Below are positions 17,277-27,306 of a stretch of DNA of 64,000 bases, one piece after another. The number at the start of each line of letters is the position of its first letter. Position 1 is the first letter of the stretch. Origin of the DNA: Vibrio gigantis (GTDB taxonomy: Bacteria > Pseudomonadota > Gammaproteobacteria > Enterobacterales > Vibrionaceae); NCBI RefSeq assembly GCF_024347515.1, contig NZ_AP025492.1:2294001-2358000 (forward strand). The letters run 5' to 3'. The translations under genes and the position numbers were made by a program. The notes under the pieces were generated by a model. That model was not told the origin of the DNA and made no database searches. It saw only the letters and a program-made list of their open reading frames with translations.

Positions 17277-18344
17277 TTACTCTGGTGATACAGTTAAGTT
17301 AATGTCTTTCAGTGAGTTCACAATATCTGGGTCTTTAGGCAATGGATAAGATTGCACTTGTGCCACCGCACGCTTGGTTGCTGCACACAAACGGCTATCG
17401 CCATCCAAAATGCTTAAGCTACCCAAAATAGCATTTGAGCCCGTTGGAATAAGCTTCAAGTTCACTCGGCACGAGCGCCCTCTGTAGCTGTCTTCTAACA
17501 ATAGGTTCTGCTGAATCAGCTGGGTATAAATAGCGCCGTAACGCTGTGCTTCATCACTAATAAATTGTTGTCTTGCCGAAGAGTTTTGAGTCGCTTCAGT
17601 TTCAAGGCCAGCAAAGATGTCGTTCAATGCAGCTTCTTGCTGTTTACGCTCTTTTTCTGCTCTTGCTGCAGCTTCTTTTGCCTTACGGGCTTTCTCTGCT
17701 GCGGCTGCCGCTTCTTTCTCTTTCGCTATACGTTGCTTTTCTGCGCGTTCAGCAGCTTCCTTCTCTTTACGAGCTTTTTCAGCGGCCTCTTTCGCGGCTT
17801 TTTCTTTTGCCACGCGTTCTTGTTCAGCTTTTGCGATTGCCGCTTCTTTGGCTTTGCGCTCGTTCTCTGCTTTCACCAACGCAGCTTCTTTTAGCTTACG
17901 ATCAGCTTCTGCTTTAGCGGCTTTCTTTTTCTCTTGCTGTAAACGTGCTTCTTCAGCTTTGCGTTGTTTCTCTTTCTCAACTCGGCGCTTTTCAGCTTCA
18001 CGAGTCGCTTTAGCCTCTTTCGCTTGCTGTTCTTTTAGCTTACGAATATTTTCTTCTTCCGCTTTACGATTTTTTTCAAGTCGCTCGCTTTCACGTCTGA
18101 GTTTGTCTAGACGCTCTTGCTCTTTCTTGCTCGCGGCTTCTCGTTGTTGACGAATCTGTTGAGCTTGTTGGCGAACCAACTGAGGATCAATCACCACAGC
18201 CTGAACCATTTGCCCTGTAGGCTTAGGTTCTGACATCGTGAAATCCGCTCCCCAAATGAGCGCAACGAATAAAATGACGTGCAGCCCAAGTGAAATAAGA
18301 AGCGGTTTTCTGAAACTATTGGATTTTTTATTAGTCGCTTTCAT
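17277..18344 (-). CDS. tolA: Cell envelope integrity protein TolA
   Basis: 355 residues, shorter than E. coli TolA (421) through a shorter helical domain. Domain I is a single transmembrane helix at about 13-33 (PLLISLGLHVILFVALIWG). Domain II (about 60-245) is a long, low-complexity, charged helix made of K-A-E-A/R-rich repeats such as AAEKARKEKEAAERAEKQR, spanning the periplasm. Domain III (about 255-355) is the globular TolB/Pal- and phage-binding domain, with SCRVNLKLIPTGSNAILG and a conserved Cys pair (SCRV / LCAA). The repetitive DNA throws up long opposite-strand open frames that are not genes. Confidence 0.96.
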   Translation of the reverse strand: MKATNKKSNSFRKPLLISLGLHVILFVALIWGADFTMSEPKPTGQMVQAVVIDPQLVRQQAQQIRQQREAASKKEQERLDKLRRESERLEKNRKAEEENIRKLKEQQAKEAKATREAEKRRVEKEKQRKAEEARLQQEKKKAAKAEADRKLKEAALVKAENERKAKEAAIAKAEQERVAKEKAAKEAAEKARKEKEAAERAEKQRIAKEKEAAAAAEKARKAKEAAARAEKERKQQEAALNDIFAGLETEATQNSSARQQFISDEAQRYGAIYTQLIQQNLLLEDSYRGRSCRVNLKLIPTGSNAILGSLSILDGDSRLCAATKRAVAQVQSYPLPKDPDIVNSLKDINLTVSPE

Positions 18345-18357
18345 GAATGCTACGGAG

Positions 18358-18801
18358 CTATTCCCTTATATCCGTTAAAAGGCCAACCTTTGGCACACCT
18401 GCACGGCTTAATTCATCAAGTAATAAAACCACTTCTGCGTATGGCGTTGCGGCATCACCACCAACCGCCACTGGAGAGTTTGGTTTCAAAGACAACTCAG
18501 CCTTCACTCGGACGATAATATCTTCCATGGATAAACCACGCTGTACTTCTTCGTCATTAACGCTCAAACCAAGCTCACCGTCTTTGTTCACTTCAACGAT
18601 GATGAAGCTCGCGTTGTCGTCACCCAAAAGATCTTGTGCAGACTTAGCTGTTGAAGCCTGAGGCAATTCAACGTCGACACCTTGAGTCACGAACGGTGAA
18701 GTCACCATAAAAATGATCAACAAAACAAGCATAACGTCGATGTAAGGTACAACGTTAATCTCTGCCGTCATTTTACGTTTTTTAGGTTGGTATCCAGCCA
18801 T
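18358..18801 (-). CDS. tolR: Tol-Pal proton-channel subunit TolR
   Basis: 147 residues, ExbD/TolR family. A short cytoplasmic start (KKRKMTAEINVVPYIDVML) leads into one transmembrane helix whose Asp in YIDVMLVLLIIFMVTSP is the proton-conducting residue. A periplasmic domain of about 100 residues follows, ending GVPKVGLLTDIRE. Together with TolQ it forms the motor that energises TolA. It lies 3 bases after tolQ and 13 before tolA. Confidence 0.96.
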   Translation of the reverse strand: MAGYQPKKRKMTAEINVVPYIDVMLVLLIIFMVTSPFVTQGVDVELPQASTAKSAQDLLGDDNASFIIVEVNKDGELGLSVNDEEVQRGLSMEDIIVRVKAELSLKPNSPVAVGGDAATPYAEVVLLLDELSRAGVPKVGLLTDIRE

Positions 18802-18804
18802 CGA

Positions 18805-19488
18805 TTATTCCCTGCCAGCCATCGCTTGACGGTGAAGAATACTGTGGAACTCTTCAGAGAAAGTCGCGTAGTTATGCTCTAGCTTGCCTACTCGGCTGCT
18901 GAAGCGGTTATACGCCATTACTGCAGGAATTGCGGCGAATAGGCCCATCGCTGTTGCGATCAGTGCTTCAGCAATGCCAGGGGCAACCATTGCTAGTGTC
19001 GCCTGCTTTACTTCACCTAATGCGATGAATGAATGCATGATGCCCCAAACCGTACCAAATAGGCCGATATACGGGCTGATCGAGCCAACAGTCGCCAAGA
19101 AAGGTAAGTTAGTTTCTAGTTCATCGACTTCACGAGCAACGGCGACACGCATCGCACGGCCAGTACCTTCCATGATGAAATCAGGAGACGTTGCATTCGA
19201 TTTACGAAGGCGAGCAAACTCAGTAAAGCCTGCGTAGAAAATTTCTTCAGTTCCAGAAAGCTCGTCTTTACGTTTGTTGCTCTCTTGGTACAATTTTGCA
19301 AGATCAACGCCAGACCAGAACTTATCTTCAAACACTTCAGTTTGTTTAGAAGCTTGAGATAACACTTTACTTCTTTTTATGATCATCGCCCAAGACACAA
19401 CGGACATGCCCATAAGAGTCAGCATGACCATCTTAACTAGTAAACTAGCTTCTAAAATTAGGCCTAAGATTGAGATTTCAGCAGTCAC
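18805..19488 (-). CDS. tolQ: Tol-Pal proton-channel subunit TolQ
   Basis: 227 residues, MotA/ExbB/TolQ family, with three transmembrane helices: about 13-38 ([20 protein letters not shown]), about 135-158 ([19 protein letters not shown]) and about 170-192 ([20 protein letters not shown]). The conserved G-L-x-G-T-V-W-G and E-A-L-I-A-T-A-x-G-L motifs line the proton path. Its ATG overlaps the end of ybgC by 11 bases, so the genes are translationally coupled. Confidence 0.96.
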   Translation of the reverse strand: MTAEISILGLILEASLLVKMVMLTLMGMSVVSWAMIIKRSKVLSQASKQTEVFEDKFWSGVDLAKLYQESNKRKDELSGTEEIFYAGFTEFARLRKSNATSPDFIMEGTGRAMRVAVAREVDELETNLPFLATVGSISPYIGLFGTVWGIMHSFIALGEVKQATLAMVAPGIAEALIATAMGLFAAIPAVMAYNRFSSRVGKLEHNYATFSEEFHSILHRQAMAGRE

Positions 19489-19897
19489 TATTCGTTAGCT
19501 CCGTAAGAATAAATGTTGGCATTGCCTTTGGTTTCATTTTTTGATTGTCGATACATGCTACCTTAACCATTGCTTTACACAATGCTTTGCCATCAGGATT
19601 TACGATCTCTTGACAGAAGACCAAGGTAGCTCGCTTCAACTCGTAAATATTTGTAATGACTTGTAAAGAATCATCAAGGCGCGCGCCTTGAATGAAATCA
19701 ATGTCCATATGTCGGACTACAAAACCGATGTTTTGTTCTAACAATACTTGCTGAGAAACGCCAATTGAGCGCAACATCTCAGTTCGAGCGCGTTCGAAAA
19801 ACTTAAGATAGTTTGAATGGTATACAACGCCACCCGCATCGGTGTCTTCGTAATACACTGTCACTGGCCACGTAAATGGCTTAGATAATCCCTGCAA
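19478..19897 (-). CDS. ybgC: Tol-Pal-associated acyl-CoA thioesterase YbgC
   Basis: Hot-dog-fold thioesterase; the conserved start [20 protein letters not shown] contains the catalytic Asp and the family signature, followed by [16 protein letters not shown]. coli YbgC hydrolyses short- and long-chain acyl-CoA or acyl-ACP and interacts with phospholipid enzymes at the inner membrane. The start is uncertain. The frame is open to 20059, but residues before the conserved core are not family-like. TTG at 19897 gives a product of 139 residues, close to the usual 134-136; TTG at 19915 is the next candidate. It is the first gene of the tol operon, overlapping tolQ by 11 bases. Confidence 0.88.
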   Translation of the reverse strand: MQGLSKPFTWPVTVYYEDTDAGGVVYHSNYLKFFERARTEMLRSIGVSQQVLLEQNIGFVVRHMDIDFIQGARLDDSLQVITNIYELKRATLVFCQEIVNPDGKALCKAMVKVACIDNQKMKPKAMPTFILTELTNSDC

Positions 19898-19959
19898 TTT
19901 GATACCACAATCCAAAACGATAAAGATCTCACTATAACCTAACTCCTTATCATTAATAG

Positions 19960-19992
19960 TATATCGCTGTGAATTTTTTGATTTAAGAGACG
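19960..19992 (-). promoter_or_regulatory. Candidate promoter of the ybgC-tol operon
   Basis: On the minus strand TTAAAT, 17 bases, TATACT, located just after the cyd-operon terminator and upstream of ybgC. The -10 is strong and the -35 poor. Position is approximate. Confidence 0.4.
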
Positions 19993-20032
19993 AAAAAAAA
20001 GGCCATCTGTATAAGATGACCTCTTTTTGGCT
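19993..20032 (-). terminator. Terminator of the cydAB-cydX-ybgE operon
   Basis: On the minus strand AGGTCATCT-TATAC-AGATGGCCT followed by TTTTTT: a 9-bp stem with one G-U pair and a long T run. It separates the cyd operon from the tol operon, which would otherwise run together. Confidence 0.85.
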
Positions 20033-20087
20033 AAAAACCCAACAAGCATAAAGGTTCACGTCGTTATGAACCTAGTTCCTTTGCCGT

Positions 20088-20390
20088 CTATAGAAGGCGC
20101 AGCACCGTTAGGTAGAGCAAAATTGTGAGTGAAACGTATGGACTAAACAGTAGCTGCCACATCCAAGCTCTTGGCTTAAATCCGACACCGTAAACCATGC
20201 TCGAGCATACTGCCCAAATAAACATTGGTCCGATGATCGCGTTAAAGCCACCGATGCTTGTTGCATACGCTTCAGGGTCCCACATCACTAAACCCACATG
20301 CATGAAACCCAATATTAGTGACAAGGCTCTAAGCAGAGTCTTATCCATTGGTTGATGCAGTTTAGAGATTTGCTCCGCGAGATTACTCAC
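20088..20390 (-). CDS. ybgE: Cyd operon protein YbgE
   Basis: 100 residues, a small inner-membrane protein with three predicted helices (ALSLILGFMHVGLVMWDPE, FNAIIGPMFIWAVCSSMVYG, LLFSPYVSLTILLYLTVLRLL). Its role in cytochrome bd biogenesis is not settled. The start is GTG at 20390, overlapping the last 8 bases of cydX, so translation is coupled. A 190-base gap with a terminator follows. Confidence 0.92.
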   Translation of the reverse strand: MSNLAEQISKLHQPMDKTLLRALSLILGFMHVGLVMWDPEAYATSIGGFNAIIGPMFIWAVCSSMVYGVGFKPRAWMWQLLFSPYVSLTILLYLTVLRLL

Positions 20391-20490
20391 TGTCTTTGTC
20401 CATCATTTCTGAATGCTCAAGCCATAGAGCATTGATGATGCCGAATGCACATGCTAGAAGTACACCCAAAATCCATGCGAAATACCACAT
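20383..20490 (-). CDS. cydX: Cytochrome bd oxidase small subunit CydX
   Basis: 35 residues: MWYFAWILGVLLACAFGIIN, then ALWLEHSEMMDKDSE. It is a single-helix peptide with the CydX signature (M-W-Y-F-x-W-I-L-G) and a charged C-terminus. CydX stabilises the hemes of the bd oxidase in the inner membrane. Its ATG has a very good site (TAGGAG, about 7 bases upstream). It lies 31 bases after cydB and overlaps ybgE. Confidence 0.95.
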   Translation of the reverse strand: MWYFAWILGVLLACAFGIINALWLEHSEMMDKDSE

Positions 20491-20521
20491 AAAATTTCTC
20501 CTAAGTTATTTCACTTCTAGC

Positions 20522-21658
20522 TTAGTAAGCTGAAACGTCGTTATCTTCAATGTGCTTCTTATCTAGACGACCGAACATTTTGTAGTATGTCCAAGTTGTG
20601 TAGCCAAGAATCACAGGAACCATTACCGCCGCAACAGCAGTCATAAGACCAAGTGTTAGCTCACTCGCTGTTGAATCCCACATAGTCAAACTATGGTTAG
20701 GGTTCAGGCTTGATGGCATTACGAATGGGAACATTGCAAAACCAGCCGTTAAAATAACACCAGCGTTAGATAGACTTGAGAACAAGAATGCGAAACCACC
20801 ACGCTCAAAACGAGATGCAATCACGGCAAGTAGTGGCATTGCGACACCAAGGATAGGCGCAGCCCACATTGCTGGATACGTTTCGAAGTTTGTCATCCAC
20901 GCACCAACTTGAAGTGAAACTTCTTTGTTTAGTGGGTTTGAGTCTGCAAACGTATCGATAGTGCTCGTGATTACATAACCTTCGATAGATTGAACCCAGA
21001 AGCCACCAATAACGAACAGAGCAATAGCAATTAGGCCAGTGATTTGAGCAACGTTGCGAGCACGGCGATGCAGATCTTCTGTTGTCTTCATTTGAAGCCA
21101 TGTTGCACCTTGCATAACGAACAGCATTAGAGCCAACACGCCACATAGTAATGCAAATGGGTTCAGCAGAGCGAAGAACGTACCGTGGTACTTTGACATC
21201 ATTAGATTGTTCAGATCAAATGGTACACCTTGTAGTAGGTTACCAAATGCAACACCAAAGATGATTGGTGGTACTGTGCCACTAAAACAAAGTGCGTAGT
21301 CCCAAGTTTTACGCCATTTTGGGTCTTCAATCTTAGAACGGTAATCAAGTGCAAGAGGTCGTAACCAAAGCGCTGCTAACGTCGCGTACATTGCGAAGTA
21401 GAAGCCAGAAAACGACGTTGCGTAAACCAGCGGCCATGCAGCAAATAATGCACCACCAGCAGTGATCAACCAAACTTGGTTGCCATCCCAGTGAGGGGCA
21501 ATAGTATTGAGCATAATACGACGTTCAGTGTCGCTCTTACCGATAACAGGAGAAAGAGCGGCAACACCCATATCGAAGCCATCAGTTACGGCGAAACCAA
21601 CCAGTAGAACACCGATCAATACCCACCAAATGAGTCGTAAGCTTTCGTAATCAAACAT
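20522..21658 (-). CDS. cydB: Cytochrome bd ubiquinol oxidase subunit II
   Basis: 378 residues, the normal length. It is an inner-membrane protein with about eight helices that forms a heterodimer with CydA; it carries no heme of its own but is needed for heme b595/d insertion. Motifs: LIWWVLIGVLLVGFAVTDGF at the N-terminus with the GFDMG element, NTIAPHWDGNQVWLITAGG, LRPLALDYRSK and MFPFVMPSSLNPNHSLT near the C-terminus, all characteristic of the family. The start is 14 bases after the cydA stop. Confidence 0.97.
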   Translation of the reverse strand: MFDYESLRLIWWVLIGVLLVGFAVTDGFDMGVAALSPVIGKSDTERRIMLNTIAPHWDGNQVWLITAGGALFAAWPLVYATSFSGFYFAMYATLAALWLRPLALDYRSKIEDPKWRKTWDYALCFSGTVPPIIFGVAFGNLLQGVPFDLNNLMMSKYHGTFFALLNPFALLCGVLALMLFVMQGATWLQMKTTEDLHRRARNVAQITGLIAIALFVIGGFWVQSIEGYVITSTIDTFADSNPLNKEVSLQVGAWMTNFETYPAMWAAPILGVAMPLLAVIASRFERGGFAFLFSSLSNAGVILTAGFAMFPFVMPSSLNPNHSLTMWDSTASELTLGLMTAVAAVMVPVILGYTTWTYYKMFGRLDKKHIEDNDVSAY

Positions 21659-21672
21659 TAATATTCCCTCAC

Positions 21673-23259
21673 TTATACTTCAACTGAACGGCTAACTTTG
21701 TCTTCAACAGAGTTATCGTTTTGTTCGAAGTGGTAACGGCCTGTCTTCAAGCTACTTGGACCTTTACGTGCGAATTTCAGCATTAGGTAAACTTCAGCAA
21801 TCAAGAACACTGTGTACAATGCCAGGATAGCGAATAGAGAAGTCCAAAGCTGTTCAATAGTTAGTGCTGATGCAGCAACGTTAACCGGTAGGATTTCACC
21901 AACCGCCCATGGTTGACGACCAAACTCAGCAACGAACCAACCTGCTTCAATCGCAATCCAAGGTAGTGGGATTGAGAATAGTGCAGCTTTAAGTACCCAT
22001 GGTTTCTGTTCGATCTTCTGACGACATGTTTGAACAAACGCCGCACCGAATACAAACAGCATGATGAAGCCACAAGCAACCATCAGACGGAATGACCAGA
22101 ATAGAGGCCAAACTGTTGGGATAGAATCATCCGCAGCCATTTGGATTTGGTCTTCTGTTGCGTCAACAACGTTGTCTGTGTAGCGCTTAAGAAGTAGACC
22201 GTAACCTAGGTCACCTTTCACTTCATCGAAAGCTGCCATGTTTTCTTCAGACTTATCGCCTGCACGCAGTTTCTCAAGTAGTTCGTATGCATACATACCT
22301 GTACGGATGCGATCAACGTGATCATCACGTAGGTCACGTAGACCCGTTACTTCTTTATCAAGAGAACGCGTTGCAATAATACCCATCACGTAAGGGATCT
22401 TAATTGCGTAGTCAGTATCCATTGTTTCTTGGTTAGGAATACCAAAAACAGTAAATGCTGCTGGTGCTTCTTCCGTGTGCCACTCTGCTTCTACCGCAGC
22501 CAGCTTCACTTTTTGAACTTCACCAAGCTCGTAACCAGATTCGTCACCTAGTACGATTACTGACAAGATCGCCGCCATACCGAAAGATGCTGCAATCGCG
22601 AAAGAACGACGAGCAAAGGCAAGGTCACGACCTTTAAGAATGTAGTATGAGCTGATACCAAGGATGAACATCGCACCCGTTGTGTAACCAGACGCTACTG
22701 TGTGTACGAATTTAACTTGCGCTACTGGGTTTAGTACAACTTCAGCGAAGCTCACCATTTCCATACGCATAGTTTCAAAGTTAAATTCCGCACCCACTGG
22801 GTTTTGCATCCAGCCGTTTGCTACCAAGATCCAAAGCGCTGAGAAGTTAGAGCCTAGTGCTACTAACCAAGTTACCGCTAAGTGCTGACGCTTTGACAGT
22901 CTGTCCCAACCGAAGAAGAAAAGGCCAACAAAAGTAGACTCTAGGAAGAATGCAACAAGCGCTTCGATAGCTAGCGGAGCACCAAAGATGTCGCCAACAT
23001 AGTGAGAATAGTAAGACCAGTTAGTACCAAACTGGAACTCCATGGTTAAGCCTGTCGCTACACCAAGAGCAAAGTTAATACCAAACAATTTACCCCAGAA
23101 CTTAGTCATGTCCTTGTAAATTTGCTTGCCAGTCATTACATAAACTGACTCCATAATGGCAAGTAGAAATGCCATACCTAGTGTCAGTGGAACAAATAGG
23201 AAGTGATACATCGCTGTAAATGCAAATTGCAATCGCGACAGATCAACAACATCAATCAT
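21673..23259 (-). CDS. cydA: Cytochrome bd ubiquinol oxidase subunit I
   Basis: 528 residues from ATG at 23259, which has AAAGGAG about 6 bases upstream; the frame is open ten codons further but lacks a signal there. CydA holds heme b558 and the b595/d pair and oxidises quinol at the periplasmic side. Seen: [19 protein letters not shown] with the N-terminal heme-ligand His, [39 protein letters not shown] with a heme-ligand His, the Q loop (about 240-380, long form, with [16 protein letters not shown]), and [13 protein letters not shown] near the C-terminus. First gene of the operon, preceded by an FNR-type box. Confidence 0.97.
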   Translation of the reverse strand: MIDVVDLSRLQFAFTAMYHFLFVPLTLGMAFLLAIMESVYVMTGKQIYKDMTKFWGKLFGINFALGVATGLTMEFQFGTNWSYYSHYVGDIFGAPLAIEALVAFFLESTFVGLFFFGWDRLSKRQHLAVTWLVALGSNFSALWILVANGWMQNPVGAEFNFETMRMEMVSFAEVVLNPVAQVKFVHTVASGYTTGAMFILGISSYYILKGRDLAFARRSFAIAASFGMAAILSVIVLGDESGYELGEVQKVKLAAVEAEWHTEEAPAAFTVFGIPNQETMDTDYAIKIPYVMGIIATRSLDKEVTGLRDLRDDHVDRIRTGMYAYELLEKLRAGDKSEENMAAFDEVKGDLGYGLLLKRYTDNVVDATEDQIQMAADDSIPTVWPLFWSFRLMVACGFIMLFVFGAAFVQTCRQKIEQKPWVLKAALFSIPLPWIAIEAGWFVAEFGRQPWAVGEILPVNVAASALTIEQLWTSLFAILALYTVFLIAEVYLMLKFARKGPSSLKTGRYHFEQNDNSVEDKVSRSVEV

Positions 23260-23763
23260 GGTAACTCCTTTGTGTCGGCTGAATGACACTTGTGTGATTA
23301 TTCACCGCAAAAATCCATGTTAAAACAATTTGTGCAATTGTTATTACAAATTGAAATTTGTAGCAAAAACGTACCGTTATAGTTAGATTATTGTTAAGTA
23401 TGAGCTAATATAGCTGGCGCTAATATTACTGGTAAAATCAGTATGTTTCAAAAGGTTTATAGGAGAACCTTGCGTTGATTTGTATCAATTTTATTCGAGC
23501 AAATTAGAGTTATTTTTGAACAATCATGATTAAAATCACACCAATTTAGCCTCTGTTAATAACAGCGCATGATATCTGTGACAAAAGCTCATCACCGCCT
23601 CAACATACGAATTACAACTACCTATAAAGTATTAACAAAAAATATGACAGTTTATTTCATTTTTTGTTAGCCAAATCAAACCTGAAATCAAAGTTTTCAT
23701 TTTTGATGGCCGCTATTCAATCTTTTTATCGACTCGCTCAAAGAGTTGTTATTCAGTAAAAAG
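23260..23763. other. Regulatory region between cydA and ruvB
   Basis: About 500 AT-rich bases without a credible ORF. They hold the cydA promoter region (minus strand), including the FNR-type box listed separately, and a TGTTAATAACA palindrome at about 23556 whose core resembles half of the ArcA consensus GTTAAT. The ruvB terminator lies at the right end. Confidence 0.6.
23475..23488. promoter_or_regulatory. FNR-type binding site upstream of cydA
   Basis: TTGATTTGTATCAA is a perfect match to the FNR consensus TTGAT-N4-ATCAA, a palindrome read the same on both strands. It is 216 bases upstream of the cydA start. FNR and ArcA control cyd operons in relatives; the site's role here is inferred. 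Confidence 0.65.
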
Positions 23764-23799
23764 CAAAAAATCCCAGCGCTTATGCAACTGGGATCTTTA
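23764..23799 (-). terminator. Terminator of ruvB
   Basis: On the minus strand ATCCCAG, an 11-base loop, CTGGGAT and TTTTTTGC: a 7-bp stem and a T run, shortly after the ruvB stop. Confidence 0.8.
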
Positions 23800-23811
23800 A
23801 AAATGAATAAT

Positions 23812-24828
23812 TTAGCGATTAGACGGTTTATCTATTCCGAAGTGTAAATAGGCTCTGTCGGTCGCAATTCGACCTCTTGGCGTTCTTTGTAGGTAACCTT
23901 GTTGAATCAAGTAAGGTTCTAACACATCTTCAATGGTGTCTCTCTCTTCACCAATCGCGGCAGCCATGTTGTCAATACCCACCGGGCCACCACCAAACTT
24001 CTCCATGATCGCAAGCAGAAGCTTTCTATCCATGTAGTCAAAACCTTTAGCATCGACATCCAGCATGTTTAGTGCTTTGTCAGCAACCTCAGGGCAAATA
24101 TGTCCGTCCCCTTTTACTTCCGCATAATCACGAACACGGCGCAGTAGACGGTTAGCAATACGTGGCGTACCACGAGCGCGACGAGCCACTTCTAACGCCC
24201 CTTCAGACTCCATCGAAAGACCAAGGCAATCAGCGCTGCGCTGAACGATGTTTTGTAGGTCTTCAACTTTATAGTACTCAAGACGCTGGGTAATCCCAAA
24301 ACGGTCACGTAACGGCGATGTCAGTGAACCAGCTCGAGTGGTTGCGCCAATCAAAGTAAAAGGAGGAAGGTCGATCTTAATAGAGCGTGCCGCAGGCCCT
24401 TCACCAATCATGATATCCAGTTGGTAGTCTTCCATTGCTGGATACAACACCTCTTCAACCACAGGGCTTAAACGGTGAATCTCATCAATGAATAGAACAT
24501 CATTTTCTTCAAGGTTAGTTAGCAACGCCGCTAGGTCACCCGCTTTTTCTAGAACAGGACCTGAAGTCGTGCGAATATTGACATCCATCTCATTGGCAAC
24601 GATGTTCGCCAACGTGGTTTTACCCAAGCCTGGAGGACCAAATATCAACAGATGATCGAGCGCCTCATTGCGCAGCTGGGCCGCTTTGATGAAAATTTCC
24701 ATCTGGCCACGAACGTGATCCTGACCTTGATAGTCGGCAAGTGCTTTAGGGCGTATTGCACGATCAATGACATCTTCATCTTTGAATACTGGGTTATCCG
24801 GTGCGATAAGGCGATCGGCTTCAATCAT
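23812..24828 (-). CDS. ruvB: Holliday junction branch-migration ATPase RuvB
   Basis: 338 residues, AAA+ ATPase that forms hexameric rings on both sides of a RuvA-bound junction and drives branch migration. The Walker A motif is [12 protein letters not shown] (about 59-70), Walker B is [10 protein letters not shown], sensor 1 is [20 protein letters not shown] with the arginine finger region, and the C-terminal winged helix holds [19 protein letters not shown]. The start [13 protein letters not shown] fits the family. It lies 103 bases after ruvA. Confidence 0.97.
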   Translation of the reverse strand: MIEADRLIAPDNPVFKDEDVIDRAIRPKALADYQGQDHVRGQMEIFIKAAQLRNEALDHLLIFGPPGLGKTTLANIVANEMDVNIRTTSGPVLEKAGDLAALLTNLEENDVLFIDEIHRLSPVVEEVLYPAMEDYQLDIMIGEGPAARSIKIDLPPFTLIGATTRAGSLTSPLRDRFGITQRLEYYKVEDLQNIVQRSADCLGLSMESEGALEVARRARGTPRIANRLLRRVRDYAEVKGDGHICPEVADKALNMLDVDAKGFDYMDRKLLLAIMEKFGGGPVGIDNMAAAIGEERDTIEDVLEPYLIQQGYLQRTPRGRIATDRAYLHFGIDKPSNR

Positions 24829-24931
24829 AAATTCTGCTATTCCTAACTATGCTCTTCTTGACTCTGCGCTTCTTGATTCTGTGTAAAGGCAAAGTGAATG
24901 AGTCTATTTTGTAGAACAAGTATATGGGGTA

Positions 24932-25543
24932 TTAAACCATCGATTTCAGAGCTTCGCGAATCAACTGTTCGCTGGTCATGCCATCTTTAGCCACCTGAGA
25001 AACCACCTTAGAAGCTTGAGTAGGCTTGTAGCCTAATGCAAGTAGTGCACTTACCGCTTCTTCTTCAGCATCATGAACAGTCGGCATAGAATCAATAGGA
25101 GCAGCATCTGTTGCTGGAGTAAATAGGTCACCCGCACCCCACCCTTTCAGACGGTCTTTCATTTCGACAACTAGACGTTCTGCTGTTTTCTTACCAACAC
25201 CAGGAAGTTTAACCAGTGTAGAGATGTCTTCACGTTCAACACTCTGAACAAACTGGCTAGCCGTCATACCAGAAAGAATGCCAAGGCCAAGCTTAGGACC
25301 GACACCGTTTGCTTTGATGACTTCACGGAACAACGCACGCTCTTTAACCGTGTTGAAGCCGTAAAGCAGTTGTGCATCTTCACGAACAACAAAATGAGTG
25401 TAGATAATTGCCTCTTCGCCAACGTTTGGTAATTCATAAAAACAGCTCATTGGCATTTGAACTTCATAGCCAACACCACTTACTTCAATTAGTAATTCTG
25501 GTGGCTGTTTTTCTATTAATGTACCGCGTAGACGTCCGATCAC
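24932..25543 (-). CDS. ruvA: Holliday junction recognition protein RuvA
   Basis: 203 residues, starting with GTG (AGAGAG upstream). It binds the four-way junction as a tetramer and targets RuvB. Domain I is an OB fold ([20 protein letters not shown]); domain II has two helix-hairpin-helix motifs ([18 protein letters not shown] and [19 protein letters not shown]); a flexible linker at about 138-160 leads to domain III ([19 protein letters not shown]), which contacts RuvB. No LexA box (CTGT-N8-ACAG) was seen in the short upstream region. Confidence 0.96.
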   Translation of the reverse strand: MIGRLRGTLIEKQPPELLIEVSGVGYEVQMPMSCFYELPNVGEEAIIYTHFVVREDAQLLYGFNTVKERALFREVIKANGVGPKLGLGILSGMTASQFVQSVEREDISTLVKLPGVGKKTAERLVVEMKDRLKGWGAGDLFTPATDAAPIDSMPTVHDAEEEAVSALLALGYKPTQASKVVSQVAKDGMTSEQLIREALKSMV

Positions 25544-25586
25544 AATTCACTCTCTTGATGGAATATAATTTGAGGGACAGAATATA

Positions 25587-25614
25587 AAAGAACTGGATGC
25601 TTATCCAGTTCTTT
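25587..25614 (-). terminator. Terminator between the chemoreceptor gene and ruvA
   Basis: On the minus strand GAACTGGAT-AAGC-ATCCAGTTC followed by TTTTAT: a perfect 9-bp stem. It ends the chemoreceptor transcript and isolates ruvA from it. Confidence 0.85.
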
Positions 25615-25635
25615 GTGTTTGTTTGGGTAATTTAT

Positions 25636-27096
25636 TTATGCTTGTTTAGCTTGTGAAACCACGCGGTTTAAGCTTTCGACTAGTTCCTTCACAGAGGTAA
25701 CATGTCCTGTGAGCTCAGAACCATAATTAGCCACTAAGCCTGAAACCGATTTAGTTTCCGCGACACTTTGTGCCACTTCTGAACTCGCGAGATCGAGCTC
25801 TTTCAAAGAATTCATCTGCATCGCCATAATGTTGGTGAGCTGATTGACGTCAGTCGAGATAGTTTGAACCTCGGAAATGATGCCGTTCATCTCATTCGCC
25901 GTGGTTTCGATTATCGCTCTGCCATGTTCCACTTCGTCTTTACTGCGGTCCAACAAGGTTCGGATTTCTATCGCGGAATGACTGCTTTTTGCCGATAACT
26001 CTCTCACCTGATCAGCGACAACAGCAAATCCTCGCCCTTGCTCACCGGCACGAGCTGCTTCTATTGCTGCGTTGAGTGCTAATAGGTTGGTTTGCTCAGC
26101 AACCGAGGTAATCAAATCAGCGACTTTCATGATCTCTTGATTACTTTGGATGATCTGAGTGATTGCACTGGTTGACGCTTCCAGTGATTCTGAGCTCTTT
26201 TGCGCTTTCTCGCCGACCGCTTCGCTGCGCTCTTTCAGTTCACCCACAAACGAATTAGATTCCTCGATGCCTTGAGTCATTTGATGTAGTTGCTGGCTCA
26301 TCTCCTCGGCGGCACTCGCCTGAGATTCACAATTGATATTCAGCACCCCAACTTGATCATGCAAATCCTGAGACTGCTGTTCTAAATGGACAGATACGCC
26401 CTGTAAGCTTTCAGAGTTTGAGTTAGCTTGGTCAAGGACAATGGAAAGTCGCCCTTCGCTTTGCGTCGCTTGATTGGCGATCTGTTGGCTTTCCGAGATC
26501 GCCTCTTCTGCCATCTCGATAGCTACCTCTTTTTGTTTAGCGGTAAACGCTTGAGCAATACAGATCACCACCAGCGGCATAATCACACCAGACCACGTTT
26601 CAACCACAACGGCTTCTGGAGTAAGTACTAACTGCGGAAATTCAAAGCCATCAAGATGAGCCGAAGTCATCACCAATGAAACACCAATCACTAGCCCGCT
26701 CCATACCAAGGCGACAATTCGAGTTCCTGACAGGAAAAAAGCAACCACTAACAAAGGTACCCAATAAGCCTGAGTAGACTCAACTACACCACCGCTTTGG
26801 TATATGATGTTGAGTGCGTGAACCGCCATACCAACAAAGCCAAAGTTCAATGCCAAACTAGGCTTTTGGGTAATACGTAATAGAAGTGCAGAGACTAATT
26901 CAAAGACGATAAGAAATACGGAAGTGGCAACCAGCAACGGCTCTTCATGCTTGGTCCACTTGATTAGACTATATACACCCACGAAGAATGCGATAAAAGT
27001 GAAGAGTAGTAAGATATCGGCTTGTCTGACTTCGTTACTATTCCATCCATTACTTTTGGTTAGAAACAGCGCGCGCCAAAGCTTGATAGGGTTCAT
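25636..27096 (-). CDS. Methyl-accepting chemotaxis protein with polytopic membrane sensor
   Basis: 486 residues. Unlike a usual receptor with a periplasmic ligand domain, the N-terminal 190 residues hold about six closely spaced transmembrane helices (for example [58 protein letters not shown]). There is no HAMP domain of normal form. From about 215 a coiled-coil signalling domain runs to the end, with the kinase-contact hairpin tip [20 protein letters not shown] and [17 protein letters not shown]. No C-terminal CheR/CheB tether pentapeptide is present. The signal is probably sensed within or at the membrane, such as energy state. It stands alone between ruvC and ruvA, both of which are normally adjacent in relatives. 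Confidence 0.92.
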   Translation of the reverse strand: MNPIKLWRALFLTKSNGWNSNEVRQADILLLFTFIAFFVGVYSLIKWTKHEEPLLVATSVFLIVFELVSALLLRITQKPSLALNFGFVGMAVHALNIIYQSGGVVESTQAYWVPLLVVAFFLSGTRIVALVWSGLVIGVSLVMTSAHLDGFEFPQLVLTPEAVVVETWSGVIMPLVVICIAQAFTAKQKEVAIEMAEEAISESQQIANQATQSEGRLSIVLDQANSNSESLQGVSVHLEQQSQDLHDQVGVLNINCESQASAAEEMSQQLHQMTQGIEESNSFVGELKERSEAVGEKAQKSSESLEASTSAITQIIQSNQEIMKVADLITSVAEQTNLLALNAAIEAARAGEQGRGFAVVADQVRELSAKSSHSAIEIRTLLDRSKDEVEHGRAIIETTANEMNGIISEVQTISTDVNQLTNIMAMQMNSLKELDLASSEVAQSVAETKSVSGLVANYGSELTGHVTSVKELVESLNRVVSQAKQA

Positions 27097-27306
27097 CAGT
27101 GATCATCCTTGATTAACTTGTAAGACCTCTGACCAATGTTAATAACATGTTAAATGATACGCAATGTTATTATCTAGGTTCTGTTCGAAAGATCTCATTT
27201 CGTCAGGGGTTTAGCCGCATATTGCTTTGATATGAGCCTAACCAAACGCGAGGCTCATCGATATAAAAAGAGGAGGTAATATAGAGAATTTAACTGGAGG
27301 AGAGAA

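Noticed and set aside
17565..18150. Long plus-strand open frames rich in Ser, Ala, Phe and Cys
   Set aside because: They lie opposite the repetitive Lys/Ala/Glu helix region of tolA and follow from its codon pattern. No ribosome site or family match.
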